A stretch of DNA of 64,000 nucleotides from Desulfoluna butyratoxydans (GCF_900699765.1 NZ_CAADHO010000005.1:428189-492188), one strand, 5' to 3'. Positions 53,661 through 62,664 are shown, numbered from the stretch's first letter. The notes: generated by a model not told the origin, from the sequence alone. Translations and numbers: made by a program.

Positions 53661-54455
53661 CTACCTCCTTATCCCTGCAAGAAGTCGCTTTTCAACGGCA
53701 TCGATGACCACGCCGATGACAGCGCCCGTCAACCCTACCATGGCCATCCCGAGGAGCACCATGTCCGGCATGGCCAGACGGCGGCCCATGGTGATCATGA
53801 AGCCCAGTCCGTTGTCGGCAGCCAGGAGCTCGGCCCCCACCAGGTTGGTCCAGCAGTAAGCCAGGGCAATCTGGAGCGCGCCGAAAACCATGGGAAGCGC
53901 AGACGGAATACAGATCTTGGTAAAAATCTGCCAGCTGGAGGCACCGTAGGTCCGCGCCATCTGAATCAGCACGGGGTTGGTCATCTTCACCCCGACGTAG
54001 GAGTTAATAACGCAGGGGACAATACCGGCGATCCAGATAATAAAGACCTTGCCGGGGATGCCGATGCCGAACCAGAAAATGGTCAGGGGGATCCAGGCAA
54101 TGGGGGGAATGGGTCGGATCAATTCAAAAATGGGTCGGGCGAGGCCTTCCACAACCGGGAACCACCCCATGGCAAGACCGAGGGGAATCCCCACCAGCAG
54201 CGCCAGAACATACCCTGTAAATGCCTCCTGGATGCTGGTCCACATGTGGGTGGTGAGAAGCGCGCCGTCCGGGTTCAACTGGGTCCACTTGGCAATAAAC
54301 AGCTTGAGGACCTCCAGGGGAGACGCCAAAAGGGAGCTGGGCACCACCCCGAAGGTGAGCAGGGACTGCCAGGCCCCGAAAAAGAAGATGATGCTGATGA
54401 TTGGAAGGATCACCATGATGGGTTCTTTGGTAACCTTCACCTCTTCATAACTCAT
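53661..54455 (-). CDS. NitT/TauT-type ABC permease 2
   Basis: 264 residues, six membrane helices. Motifs SSLLASPLEVLKLF, RPIPPIAWIPLTIFWFGIG and EAA loop RTYGASSWQIFTKICIPSAL. Similar in layout to permease 1 but clearly distinct, so the importer has two different membrane subunits. Preceded by a strong intercistronic hairpin and the binding-protein gene, followed after five bases by permease 1. Confidence 0.92.
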   Translation of the reverse strand: MSYEEVKVTKEPIMVILPIISIIFFFGAWQSLLTFGVVPSSLLASPLEVLKLFIAKWTQLNPDGALLTTHMWTSIQEAFTGYVLALLVGIPLGLAMGWFPVVEGLARPIFELIRPIPPIAWIPLTIFWFGIGIPGKVFIIWIAGIVPCVINSYVGVKMTNPVLIQMARTYGASSWQIFTKICIPSALPMVFGALQIALAYCWTNLVGAELLAADNGLGFMITMGRRLAMPDMVLLGMAMVGLTGAVIGVVIDAVEKRLLAGIRR

Positions 54456-54502
54456 GGATCATGAACCTCCGAGTCGTAATCGTGTACTTTTTTGCATCCG
54501 AT

Positions 54503-54544
54503 CCCCCTTCCCCTTTTCCGAAAACACCGGAAAGGGAAAGGGGG
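54503..54544 (-). terminator. intercistronic hairpin downstream of the binding-protein gene
   Basis: CCCCCTTCCCCTTTTCCG pairs with CGGAAAGGGAAAGGGGG (small bulges, seven-base loop). Located 30 bases after the binding-protein stop and before permease 2. Such hairpins keep binding-protein mRNA more abundant than permease mRNA. Confidence 0.6.
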
Positions 54545-54573
54545 AAATCCCTTATGTCAGGAGGAAGCAATCC

Positions 54574-55686
54574 TTAGTTGTACGCAGGGATCGGAGTCTT
54601 CACCAGCTTCAGGAACTTGTCGGTGATGTAGTCGCTGTTGACGACCTTGTCGCGCTCGGCCTGGGTGAACTTGCCCTGGGCGGTAAAGAAATCGGTGATG
54701 TCGCGCATCCAGATCTCCACGGTGCTCATCTGGCCGTCCTTCTTGGCAAAGAGTTCGAGCTGCTCTTCCAGGGTGAACACGGGATGCATCTTGATGTCCA
54801 TCATGGCCATCTCTTTGGTCAGAGGGGTGCCCACCCACTCTTCAAAGAACCGGCGGTAATCGGCGAGGAGCTGCTTGCTGGTGGGGGTGTCGAAGTTGCC
54901 CTGGCCGTGCTCTTTCATGAGATTGACCACGCGGAAGTACTGACGGAGGAACTTGGCCACGATCTCGGGGTGCTCGTCGCCGAACTCACGGGCCACCATC
55001 ATGGTGATGGGCAGGCTGGTGCCGGAGGTATGGATGTTGCCCACAACCTTCCAACCGCGGTCCATGCCGATGTACATGTTGGGAGCCCAGAGGCAGACGG
55101 CGTCGCCCACGCCCGCTTCAAAGGCAGCCATGGCCTGGGCCTGGTCCATGTGCTTGACGATGACGTCCTTGTCCTTAAGGCCGAAAACCTTGAGCCAGGA
55201 GCTCATGGTGTAGTGGGGAGAAGAGACCGTGGTGGTGAGGATCGTGATGCCCTTGATGGTTTCGGGGCTGCCGTAGACCTCAGGGTTCTTGGGGTTCCAT
55301 CCCTTGGTCTTTAAAATGGGGCTGTTGGCGCGCACGAGCACGGAGTTGGTAAAGGATTCGTCGTTGCCCACCATGGCGCAGTAGGTGCCGTAGCGCAGGC
55401 CTGCCAGAACGTGGGGAGTGGCCCCGTTACCGCCCAGGTGCCATGATTTTGAGGGAAGGGCTTCCAGCTGTGCCATCCCTGAGTCGTAGTACTGAAGTTC
55501 CATGTCCAGACCTTCTTCCCTGTCCCAGCCCTTCTCCACCATGTACCAGGCCATGAATGCTTCATGTTCGGGAAGCCAGCAGGTCTTTAATTTAAAAAGC
55601 TTCTTCTTGGCGAATGCCGTTCCGACGCCAGTCACGGCAAACAAAAGAACCAGGCACACGATGCCGATTAATTTAAGCTTTCTCAT
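54574..55686 (-). CDS. ABC transporter substrate-binding protein (TauA/NMT1-like)
   Basis: 370 residues. Signal peptide LIGIVCLVLLFAVTGVGTAFA, then KTCWLPEHEAFMAWYMVEKG, GLDMELQYYDSGMAQLEAL, GNGATPHVLAGLRYG, ITILTTTVSSPHYTMSSWL and the DAVCLWAPNM segment: the periplasmic binding fold of the nitrate/sulfonate/taurine group. The ligand cannot be read from sequence; context suggests taurine, beta-alanine or a related omega-amino compound. Encoded upstream of both permeases and ATPase 1 on the same strand. Confidence 0.9.
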   Translation of the reverse strand: MRKLKLIGIVCLVLLFAVTGVGTAFAKKKLFKLKTCWLPEHEAFMAWYMVEKGWDREEGLDMELQYYDSGMAQLEALPSKSWHLGGNGATPHVLAGLRYGTYCAMVGNDESFTNSVLVRANSPILKTKGWNPKNPEVYGSPETIKGITILTTTVSSPHYTMSSWLKVFGLKDKDVIVKHMDQAQAMAAFEAGVGDAVCLWAPNMYIGMDRGWKVVGNIHTSGTSLPITMMVAREFGDEHPEIVAKFLRQYFRVVNLMKEHGQGNFDTPTSKQLLADYRRFFEEWVGTPLTKEMAMMDIKMHPVFTLEEQLELFAKKDGQMSTVEIWMRDITDFFTAQGKFTQAERDKVVNSDYITDKFLKLVKTPIPAYN

Positions 55687-55998
55687 TACACTCTCCTTCG
55701 CATAACTACAGTTAATGTTTCACGGAGTGACACCTCGTCCCTCCTCCTGCACACCTCAAAAGGGGAGGGTTCACCAACAGGTGCTAAAGTGCCCGACATC
55801 CATCGGGTCTTTTCTCGCCCGATCGCCTCAAGGTCGGGTTCTTTAAGCGGTCCCATCGGCGTAAACCTCGCCTGCGGACCGTGGTGCTGCCGGGTGGCGC
55901 GGAAGCTAAAAGCCGGGATTGCAGTCTGAACGGCTTTTGCCCCTTTCAACCATCCGGTTAAAAAAAGGTTTCGTGCATCTTTTCCCCAAAGGCGGCGG
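55687..55998. other. intergenic region, 312 bp
   Basis: Between ATPase 2 and the binding-protein gene (both minus). No gene, no clear terminator; probably carries a promoter for the binding-protein gene. Confidence 0.4.
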
Positions 55999-56754
55999 TT
56001 ACCACCAGCGGATGAGTTCGGTGACGTGCTCACGGATCTCAACAAATTTGGGGTCCATGGGGTTGCGGGGCCTGGGCAGGTCCACCACCACCTCGGCGCG
56101 AACATTTGTGGGCTTGTTGCTCAGGACCAGGATGCGGTCGGCAACGTAGACGGCCTCCTCAATGTTGTGGGTGACGAAAATAACGGTGCTTTTCAGTTTG
56201 TTCTGGAGCGAAACAAGCTCGTCTTCCAGGTAGTAGCGGAGCTTAACGTCGAGCTGGCCGTAGGGTTCATCCATCAGGAGCAGGTCAGGGTCGACGGAAA
56301 AGGCACGGGCAACGGCAATCCGCTGGATCATGGAGGCCGATACCTGGTTGGGATAGAGGCTGGCGCAGTCGGTCAAGCCAACCATATCCATGATACGATC
56401 GAGGCGTTCCTCTTTTTCCGCCTCGGAGACGTTCTTTACCTCCATGCCGAAGGCCACGTTTTCACGCACGGTTCGCCACGGAAGGCATGTGGGCTCTTGA
56501 AAAACAAAGGCAAGGTTGTGCTTGGTGGGATCGGCAACCTCTCCATCGATGAAGATATTGCCGTCAGAGGAAGGCATGAGTGTAGACAGAAGATTCAGGA
56601 ACGTGGTTTTCCCGCACCCGGTCGGACCGACAATGCTGAGGAATTCCCCCTCAGCCACGGTAAAGTTGATCTTGTCAAGAACCAGCAGGTCGCCAAATCG
56701 CTTGGTCAGGTTCTTCACTTCAATTTTATTTCTTACAGCTGGATTGTTCCCCAC
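55999..56754 (-). CDS. NitT/TauT-type ABC importer ATPase 2 (degenerate signature)
   Basis: 251 residues. Walker A GPTGCGKT (43-50), Q-loop Gln86, Walker B LLLMDEP, D-loop GQLD and H-loop FVTHN with His196 are intact. The ABC signature, usually LSGG, reads VSAS (138-141, NQVSASMIQR). Paired with ATPase 1 (LSGGM present, H-loop His absent) it would give one intact and one degenerate ATP site. Lies upstream of the binding-protein gene, on the same strand, in the same importer cluster. Confidence 0.92.
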   Translation of the reverse strand: MGNNPAVRNKIEVKNLTKRFGDLLVLDKINFTVAEGEFLSIVGPTGCGKTTFLNLLSTLMPSSDGNIFIDGEVADPTKHNLAFVFQEPTCLPWRTVRENVAFGMEVKNVSEAEKEERLDRIMDMVGLTDCASLYPNQVSASMIQRIAVARAFSVDPDLLLMDEPYGQLDVKLRYYLEDELVSLQNKLKSTVIFVTHNIEEAVYVADRILVLSNKPTNVRAEVVVDLPRPRNPMDPKFVEIREHVTELIRWW

Positions 56755-56824
56755 CTTTAAATTCCCCTCATAGTTTCTGGATGTTATCTATTTTGGGCGT
56801 GAAGGTCACCAGGCGCTGTCGGGT

Positions 56825-57310
56825 TTACCCGCCCGTCGGACTCGTATGAACGAGCAGTACGGAGCATTGCGCATGATGAACCACATGGTTACTGGCACTT
56901 CCCAGGAGAAGGTCGGCCAGGGTGCCGCGGTTTGTCCGCCCCAGCACGATCAGGTCCGCCCCCCAGTCGCCGGCATACTCGACGATGTCCTCCCCGGGGT
57001 TTCCCACAGCCACATGGGTTCTCGTTTTGACTCCCTTCCCTTTGGCAAGAATGCACAGGCCCTGAAGCCACGCCTCGGCGTGCATCACCTGGGCGTCTTT
57101 TCGTTCAATGCGTTTCCGATGAGATGACGCCTGATCCATCTCCGTGAAGGTTCCTATGCGGTCTTCCAGTTCCGCAACCGTAGACTGGCGTAGGCAATGG
57201 AACACGGCGAGTTCCGCCCCCTCTTTCACGGCAAGCTCAACGGACTGCTCCATGAGGGCAGAGCTTGCGTCGTTGACATCAACGGCCACGACAATTTTTT
57301 TGTACGCCAT
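56825..57310 (-). CDS. universal stress protein (UspA family)
   Basis: 161 residues. KKIVVAVDVNDASSALMEQSV opens the fold and the ATP-binding signature GADLIVLGRTNRGTLADLLLGSASNHVVHHAQCSVLLV (G-x2-G-x9-G-S type, here GRTNRGTLADLLLGSAS) is complete, so an ATP-binding member. ATG at 57310 has AGGTG close upstream; the frame extends further but without support. It sits between the importer ATPase and the dehydrogenase on the same strand. Confidence 0.92.
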   Translation of the reverse strand: MAYKKIVVAVDVNDASSALMEQSVELAVKEGAELAVFHCLRQSTVAELEDRIGTFTEMDQASSHRKRIERKDAQVMHAEAWLQGLCILAKGKGVKTRTHVAVGNPGEDIVEYAGDWGADLIVLGRTNRGTLADLLLGSASNHVVHHAQCSVLLVHTSPTGG

Positions 57311-57476
57311 AGTGCACCTGTCGGTATGGTTTGTAACTTCACAAGTTAAGCCGGAGTTAAGAACCCCTTTCGGGGATCCGGGGAGCGGCACTTCTCCCCT
57401 TGGCTGGACGGTCCCGAAAGGGTCAAGGGAGCCCTTTGACGGGCCCCCTCTTCCCTTTTCAGGATCAGCTTTTCTC

Positions 57477-59006
57477 CTACTGGGCTACGCAGCTGCGAAC
57501 AGACTTGTCGCCGTCTACGCGAGTGCCGCACTCGGCAACGCCCTCGGGGGGAGTCACGCGAACGGTGGCCACTTTGTTCTGGGTAAAGAAGTCGATACCG
57601 TCTTTACCCTGGACCTTGTCGGTGCCGACAAGGGAGTCTTTGATACCGCCGAAGGGCAGGTAGGGGTGGGGGGCACAGACACCCACGTTCACACCCACCA
57701 TGCCGACGTTGGCATCGGAGATGAATTTTTCGGTGTAGTACTGGTTCTGGGTAAAGATGCAGGCGCCGTTGCCGAAGGGCTGCTCCTTGATGAGTCCCAG
57801 CACGTCGTTCAGGTCGTTGATCTTCATGACGGAAACCACGGGGCCGAAGATCTCTTCCTGGGCGATGGTGCGACAGGGGGTGACATCGGTAAAGATCGTG
57901 GGACCGACAAAGTAGCCGTCCTTGTTCTTCTCGGGCAGCTCGGGGTTGCGACCGTCAAGAACGAGGTTGGAGCCGCCTTCGATGCCGATCTCGATGTACT
58001 TTTCGATGCGCTCCTTGGCTGCCTTGGTGATGACGGGTCCCATGTAGATATCGGGGTCCATGGCATCACCCACGGTGACCTTCTTGGAGGCTTCGACCAT
58101 GCGCTCGATGCACTCGTCGTAGACTTCCGGAACAACGGCGATGATGGAGCCAGCCAGGCAGCGCTGCCCTGCGGAGCCGTAGGCGGAATGGATGAAGTTC
58201 TCGATGAACACATCCATGTTGGCGTCTTCCATGACCACAAGGAAGTTCTTGGCGCCGCCGAGAAGCATGGAGCGCTTACCGTTTTTGCCGCAGCCCTGGG
58301 CGATGGCCTTGGCCGTGGGGGAAGAGCCCACGAGGCAGACACCGGCAATTTCGGGACGGTCGTACCAGGCCTCAACCACGTTGGGGTCGCCGTGGATGAT
58401 GTTGACCACGCCTTTGGGGAGCCCCACTTCGTTGAAGATGTCGCCGATGATCTGCATGAAGAGCGGTGACTCGTTGGAGGGCTTGTAGACAAAGGTGTTC
58501 CCGGTACCGATGGCGTAGGGGATGAACCAGCCAAAGACGAGTGCGGGGAAGTTAAAGGGAGCCACACCGCCGAACACGCCCATGGGCTCTTTGGTCACGC
58601 GACCGTTGATGCCGTTGGCGATCTTGTCCAGGGTCTCGCCCTGCATCAGGGTGGGGATGCTACAGGCAGCTTCAAAGATCTGGACAACGCGCATCACCTC
58701 ACCGCGGGCTTCACTGATGTGCTTGGCCTGGTCGGTGGCAATGGCAACGGCCAGCTCTTCCTGGTGGTCAAGCATGGCCTGACGAAGAGCAAAAAGGTAA
58801 CCTACGCGCTTGCCGATGGACAGGTTCTTCCATGCGGGGAAAGCGGCATCCGCAGCCTTGACTGCTTCAATGGAGGCCTCGGTGCTGCTCATGGGAACTT
58901 CACCGATCACTTCACCTGTAGAGGGGTTGTGCAGGGGAATATAAGTTGCTTTGGGGTCTTCAACCCACTCACCGTTGATGAAGTTCTTGACTCTCGTAAA
59001 TTCCAT
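57477..59006 (-). CDS. CoA-acylating (methyl)malonate-semialdehyde dehydrogenase family
   Basis: 509 residues. ALDH superfamily: NPSTGEVIGEVPMS, VAPFNFPALVFGWFIPYA, and the catalytic cysteine in YGSAGQRCLAGS, the MmsA/IolA form that transfers the acyl group to CoA. MmsA enzymes oxidise malonate or methylmalonate semialdehyde with decarboxylation to acetyl- or propionyl-CoA. Next to a class III aminotransferase and GdhA it would oxidise the aldehyde produced by transamination: malonate semialdehyde from beta-alanine, or perhaps sulfoacetaldehyde from taurine. ATG at 59006 follows AAGGAG by eight bases. Confidence 0.9.
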   Translation of the reverse strand: MEFTRVKNFINGEWVEDPKATYIPLHNPSTGEVIGEVPMSSTEASIEAVKAADAAFPAWKNLSIGKRVGYLFALRQAMLDHQEELAVAIATDQAKHISEARGEVMRVVQIFEAACSIPTLMQGETLDKIANGINGRVTKEPMGVFGGVAPFNFPALVFGWFIPYAIGTGNTFVYKPSNESPLFMQIIGDIFNEVGLPKGVVNIIHGDPNVVEAWYDRPEIAGVCLVGSSPTAKAIAQGCGKNGKRSMLLGGAKNFLVVMEDANMDVFIENFIHSAYGSAGQRCLAGSIIAVVPEVYDECIERMVEASKKVTVGDAMDPDIYMGPVITKAAKERIEKYIEIGIEGGSNLVLDGRNPELPEKNKDGYFVGPTIFTDVTPCRTIAQEEIFGPVVSVMKINDLNDVLGLIKEQPFGNGACIFTQNQYYTEKFISDANVGMVGVNVGVCAPHPYLPFGGIKDSLVGTDKVQGKDGIDFFTQNKVATVRVTPPEGVAECGTRVDGDKSVRSCVAQ

Positions 59007-59134
59007 GTAACTGCTCTCCTTTTGAAAAGCGTGTTTCAAGACGCCGGGGTCTTCATAAACCCAGCCCCGGCGAAATGGTCTTCAGTTATAACCACAGGTC
59101 CCTCCGGCTCCCGACAGGAGCCGGAGAGAGGCTG

Positions 59135-60502
59135 TTATTCAGTATAGGTGTCGGCAACATTGAGGGCTTCGTCCATCTTGGCGATGCCTTCGTCGATCTC
59201 ATCCTTGGTCACGATAAGCGCGGGAGCCATGGCGATAACGTTGCTGGGGTTGGCGGCCATGGCCATCATGCCCAGCTCGCCGAGCTTGGCGGCAACGGCG
59301 GTCTTGGGGTTGAGGCCCTTTTTAACGCGGTCCGCAACGGCCATGATGGGCTCTTTGGTCTCCTTGTTCTTGACCAGCTCAATGCCCACGAACAGACCCT
59401 TGCCGCGAACATCGCCCACGCTGGGGTGTTTCTCCTTGAGCTCCATGGCCTTGTCCAGGAGGTAGGCGCCCATGACGCGGGAGTTCTCGATAAGATTGTC
59501 TTCCTGGTAGATGGGAAGCACCGCACCGGCGGCCGCGCAGCTCATGGCATGGCCTGCGTAGGTGCAGCCGTGGCCGAAGAAGGTGTTCTTGAAGGCTTCG
59601 CCGATGTGCTCACGCACAATGGTGGCACCGATGGGCAGGTAACCGCAGGAGAGGCCCTTGGCCATGGTCATGATGTCGGGCACCACGTCCCAGTGGTTCA
59701 TGGCGAACCACTCACCGGTACGACCGAAGCCGGTCATGACCTCGTCGGCGATCATGAGAACGCCCCACTTGTCGCAGACAGCTCGGAGTTCCTTCATGTA
59801 CTCGTCGGGAGGCACGATGATGCCGTTGGCGCCGGTGATGGGCTCGAAGATGATGGCAGCCACTTTGTCGCCGCCGCCTTCGAGTTCAATCACTTCGTCC
59901 ACGTACTTGACGCACTCCATCTTACAGCCGGGGTAGCTCTGGCCGAACATGCAGCGGTAGCAGTAGGGCTGGGGCACGCGAACGAGATCCGCACCGCCCA
60001 GAACCTGCTGCCAGCCGCGGGAGTCGCCCAGGGAAAGGCTCATGGAGGTGGCGGTGCCGCCGTGGTAGCTGCGGAAACGACCGATGATCTTGCGGCGTCC
60101 GGTGAACTGGTGGGCAATCTTAATGGCCGCTTCGTTGGCCTCGGTGCCGCCCAGGGAGATGAAGGACTTGGAGAGGTCTCCGGGGGTCACTTCCGCCAGC
60201 ATCTTGGCCAGGACTGCGCGGGGCTTGGTGGACATGCTGGGAGCAAAGGAGGTCAGCTCGTTGGCCTGCTTGCACATGGCGTCGATAACGCGCTGGTCCT
60301 GGTGGCCGATGTTGTGGCTGACAAAGCAGGAGCTGAAGTCCAGGCGCTCACGACCGTCTTCGGTGGTAAAACGAACACCCTTGGCGGACACAACGCGCAG
60401 GGGGGACTTCTCGGGCTGGTAAGACCAGGAATGAAAGTTGTTTTTCACCTCGTAGGAATCGAGGTCTTCCTTGGTTGTGGGGATGCTTTTTAAATCTATC
60501 AA
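59135..60502 (-). CDS. class III omega-aminotransferase (taurine/beta-alanine/GABA type)
   Basis: 455 residues, PLP enzyme of the acetylornithine/GABA transaminase group. Motifs: FHSWSYQPEKSPLRVVSA, SLGGTEANEAAIKIA, SYHGGTATSMSLS, IADEVMTGFGRTGEWF and the PLP-lysine in MTMAKGLSCGYLPIG. The N-terminal FHSWS type recalls enzymes annotated as taurine-2-oxoglutarate transaminase. A four-cysteine stretch PYCYRCMFGQSYPGCKMEC could bind a metal or Fe-S cluster, as in GABA transaminases. TTG start with AAGGAG seven bases upstream. With GdhA recycling glutamate it fits deamination of an imported omega-amino compound. Confidence 0.88.
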   Translation of the reverse strand: MIDLKSIPTTKEDLDSYEVKNNFHSWSYQPEKSPLRVVSAKGVRFTTEDGRERLDFSSCFVSHNIGHQDQRVIDAMCKQANELTSFAPSMSTKPRAVLAKMLAEVTPGDLSKSFISLGGTEANEAAIKIAHQFTGRRKIIGRFRSYHGGTATSMSLSLGDSRGWQQVLGGADLVRVPQPYCYRCMFGQSYPGCKMECVKYVDEVIELEGGGDKVAAIIFEPITGANGIIVPPDEYMKELRAVCDKWGVLMIADEVMTGFGRTGEWFAMNHWDVVPDIMTMAKGLSCGYLPIGATIVREHIGEAFKNTFFGHGCTYAGHAMSCAAAGAVLPIYQEDNLIENSRVMGAYLLDKAMELKEKHPSVGDVRGKGLFVGIELVKNKETKEPIMAVADRVKKGLNPKTAVAAKLGELGMMAMAANPSNVIAMAPALIVTKDEIDEGIAKMDEALNVADTYTE

Positions 60503-60674
60503 TGGTCCACTCCTTCCAGAAAAAATGGAAACTCATGTATGTTAAAGACAGGTGGGGGCGCCGACCCTCCCGACTCACTTCGGCTGCATAAGACGCGTTC
60601 TGCGAAGCATCGGCCCCCCGTCTGTATTGTCTTGTTCCGGGTATTTCTTTGGTAACCGTCTTAAAATACCGGAA

Positions 60675-62003
60675 TTAAACCACGCCCTGATCGATCATGG
60701 CGTCCACAACCTTGATGAAACCAGCAATGTTGGCACCGGCCACGTAGTTCCCGGGCATGCCGTACTGCTCGGCTGCGGACAGGCAGGTGTTGTGGATGTT
60801 CTGCATGATTCCTTTAAGGCGTGCGTCCACTTCCTCGCGGCCCCAGGCAAGGCGCATGCTGTTCTGGCTCATCTCCAGGCCGGAGGTGGCCACACCGCCT
60901 GCGTTGGCTGCCTTAGCGGGGGCAAAGAGGATCCCGTTCTCCTTGAAGTGGTGTGCAGCCTCAAGGGTACAGGGCATGTTGGCCACCTCAACCACGGCCT
61001 TGCAGCCGTTGGCAACGAGGGTCTTGGCGTCATCAAGCTGGAGTTCGTTTTCAAGGGCAGTGGGCATGGCCACGTCGCAGGGGACTTCCCAGGGCCTTTT
61101 GCCGGGAACCCACTCACAGCCGTACTTGTCGGCATAATCCTTGGCGGGACGACGGTAAATGGTCCAAAGGTCGGCCATGTACTTCAGCTTCTCACCCTTG
61201 ATGCCGTCGGGGTCATGAACGTAACCGTACTCGTCGCCGATGGTGACCACCTTGCCGCCGAGTTCATTGATTTTTTCAATGACATAGGTGCCGGCGTTGC
61301 CGTAACCGGAAATGGCTACGGTCTTGCCTTCAATGCTCTCACCGCGGGTCTTGAGCATCTCGTCCAGGAAGTAGACGGCGCCGTACCCTGTGGCTTCGGG
61401 GCGAACCAGGCTGCCGCCCCAGTTGAGGCCCTTGCCGGTGAGAACCCCGGTGAACTCGTTGGTGAGTTTTTTGTACATACCGAACAGGTAGCCGATCTCA
61501 CGGGCCCCTACCCCCACATCGCCGGCAGGTACGTCGGTGTTGGGACCGATGTGACGGAAGAGTTCCGCCATAAAGCTCTGGCAAAAGCGCATGACTTCGT
61601 TGTCGGACTTGCCTTTGGGGTCGAAGTCGGAGCCTGCTTTGCCGCCTCCCATGGGAAGGGTTGTCAGAGCGTTCTTAAAGACCTGCTCAAAGGCGAGGAA
61701 TTTGAGAATACTGAGGTTCACCGAGGGGTGAAAACGACATCCGCCCTTGTAGGGGCCGATGGCACTGTTCATCTGAACGCGAAAGGCTCGGTTCACCTGA
61801 ATCTTGCCTTCATCGTCGAGCCAGGGGACTCGAAACATAATGACACGCTCCGGCTCCACAAGTCTCTCCAGGACATTGTGCTGTCGGTACTGAGGGTTCT
61901 GCTCAAGAACGGGCATTACGGACTCCACCACTTCGGTAACGGCCTGGTGGAATTCCGGCTGATGAGGGTCTCTGTTTTTTACGATTTCTAAAATCTCTGA
62001 CAT
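60675..62003 (-). CDS. gdhA: NADP-specific glutamate dehydrogenase
   Basis: 442 residues, E. coli GdhA-like hexameric type. Interconverts glutamate and 2-oxoglutarate plus ammonia. Motifs MNSAIGPYKGGCRFHP, FKNALTTLPMGGGKAGSDFDP, DVPAGDVGVGAREIGY and the dinucleotide-binding VAISGYGNAGTYVIEK. It could recycle the glutamate made by the aminotransferase 170 bp downstream. A perfect palindrome 59-78 bases upstream of the ATG is a likely operator. Confidence 0.97.
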   Translation of the reverse strand: MSEILEIVKNRDPHQPEFHQAVTEVVESVMPVLEQNPQYRQHNVLERLVEPERVIMFRVPWLDDEGKIQVNRAFRVQMNSAIGPYKGGCRFHPSVNLSILKFLAFEQVFKNALTTLPMGGGKAGSDFDPKGKSDNEVMRFCQSFMAELFRHIGPNTDVPAGDVGVGAREIGYLFGMYKKLTNEFTGVLTGKGLNWGGSLVRPEATGYGAVYFLDEMLKTRGESIEGKTVAISGYGNAGTYVIEKINELGGKVVTIGDEYGYVHDPDGIKGEKLKYMADLWTIYRRPAKDYADKYGCEWVPGKRPWEVPCDVAMPTALENELQLDDAKTLVANGCKAVVEVANMPCTLEAAHHFKENGILFAPAKAANAGGVATSGLEMSQNSMRLAWGREEVDARLKGIMQNIHNTCLSAAEQYGMPGNYVAGANIAGFIKVVDAMIDQGVV

Positions 62004-62061
62004 GTCGCTTATCCCAATTTAATATACATACCAGCGCATCACCGATGATGCGTGATCTTCT

Positions 62062-62081
62062 GTATCTGATATATCAGATAC
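62062..62081. promoter_or_regulatory. perfect 20-bp palindrome, candidate operator of gdhA
   Basis: GTATCTGATATATCAGATAC, fully self-complementary, 59 bases before the gdhA ATG. The core TGATATATCA also occurs upstream of the PPDK-like gene (47928-47937). One of the two FCD regulators in the window is a reasonable candidate ligand-responsive binder. Confidence 0.65.
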
Positions 62082-62618
62082 CAAAAGAGAGCGTCAAGAA
62101 CTAAAACAGCGTTCCGTTGCATTTTAAAATCAGTCAAAGCCACACGATTGGCAAAGGCTGCGTTCACCCTGCCCTGAACACACAAACCAGTGGCCTGTGA
62201 CCCATTGAATATGTTGATCAAACGGACTGATGACACCTTGCGCAACGCCCCCGTACCCTCACCTCCGGCCCCCGGCGTTAGCAGCACGATTCCATGGCTA
62301 AATGCACCGCCACAACCCCTCAAAGGGGCATCATGGAAACAGCGTACCGTGGAGCCCATGAGCACCTTTATATAAAGATGCCCGATCGACAAATGGAACA
62401 TTCACCGAGGTCTCAGAAGGGAAAACAGGAAGAAGCGTCACGTGAAAGGAGCCATGAAAGAAAAGAAGCTGAGAGAAAGATCATGAAGAAAGGAAATAAC
62501 AAAATCCAGGAGATAACCACCTAAAAAAGCATGATATTACATACCACGCCGGAGGTACAGCGTCAAGATTCCTGGTGCTCTTGCACGCCCCTATCCGGAA
62601 GAACCGAAACATTCAGAC

Positions 62619-62664
62619 AAAAAAAACCGCCTCTTCCTGAAAAATTCGAAAGAGGCGGTTTTTT
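62619..62664. terminator. bidirectional terminator
   Basis: AAAAAACCGCCTCTT / AAGAGGCGGTTTTTT, 14-base loop, T runs on both strands; 71 bases after the lipoprotein stop. Confidence 0.9.

Noticed and set aside
62294..62524. 76-codon plus-strand frame upstream of the terminator
   Set aside because: Lys/Glu/Arg-rich with no conserved pattern; the region looks like non-coding DNA between gdhA and the lipoprotein.
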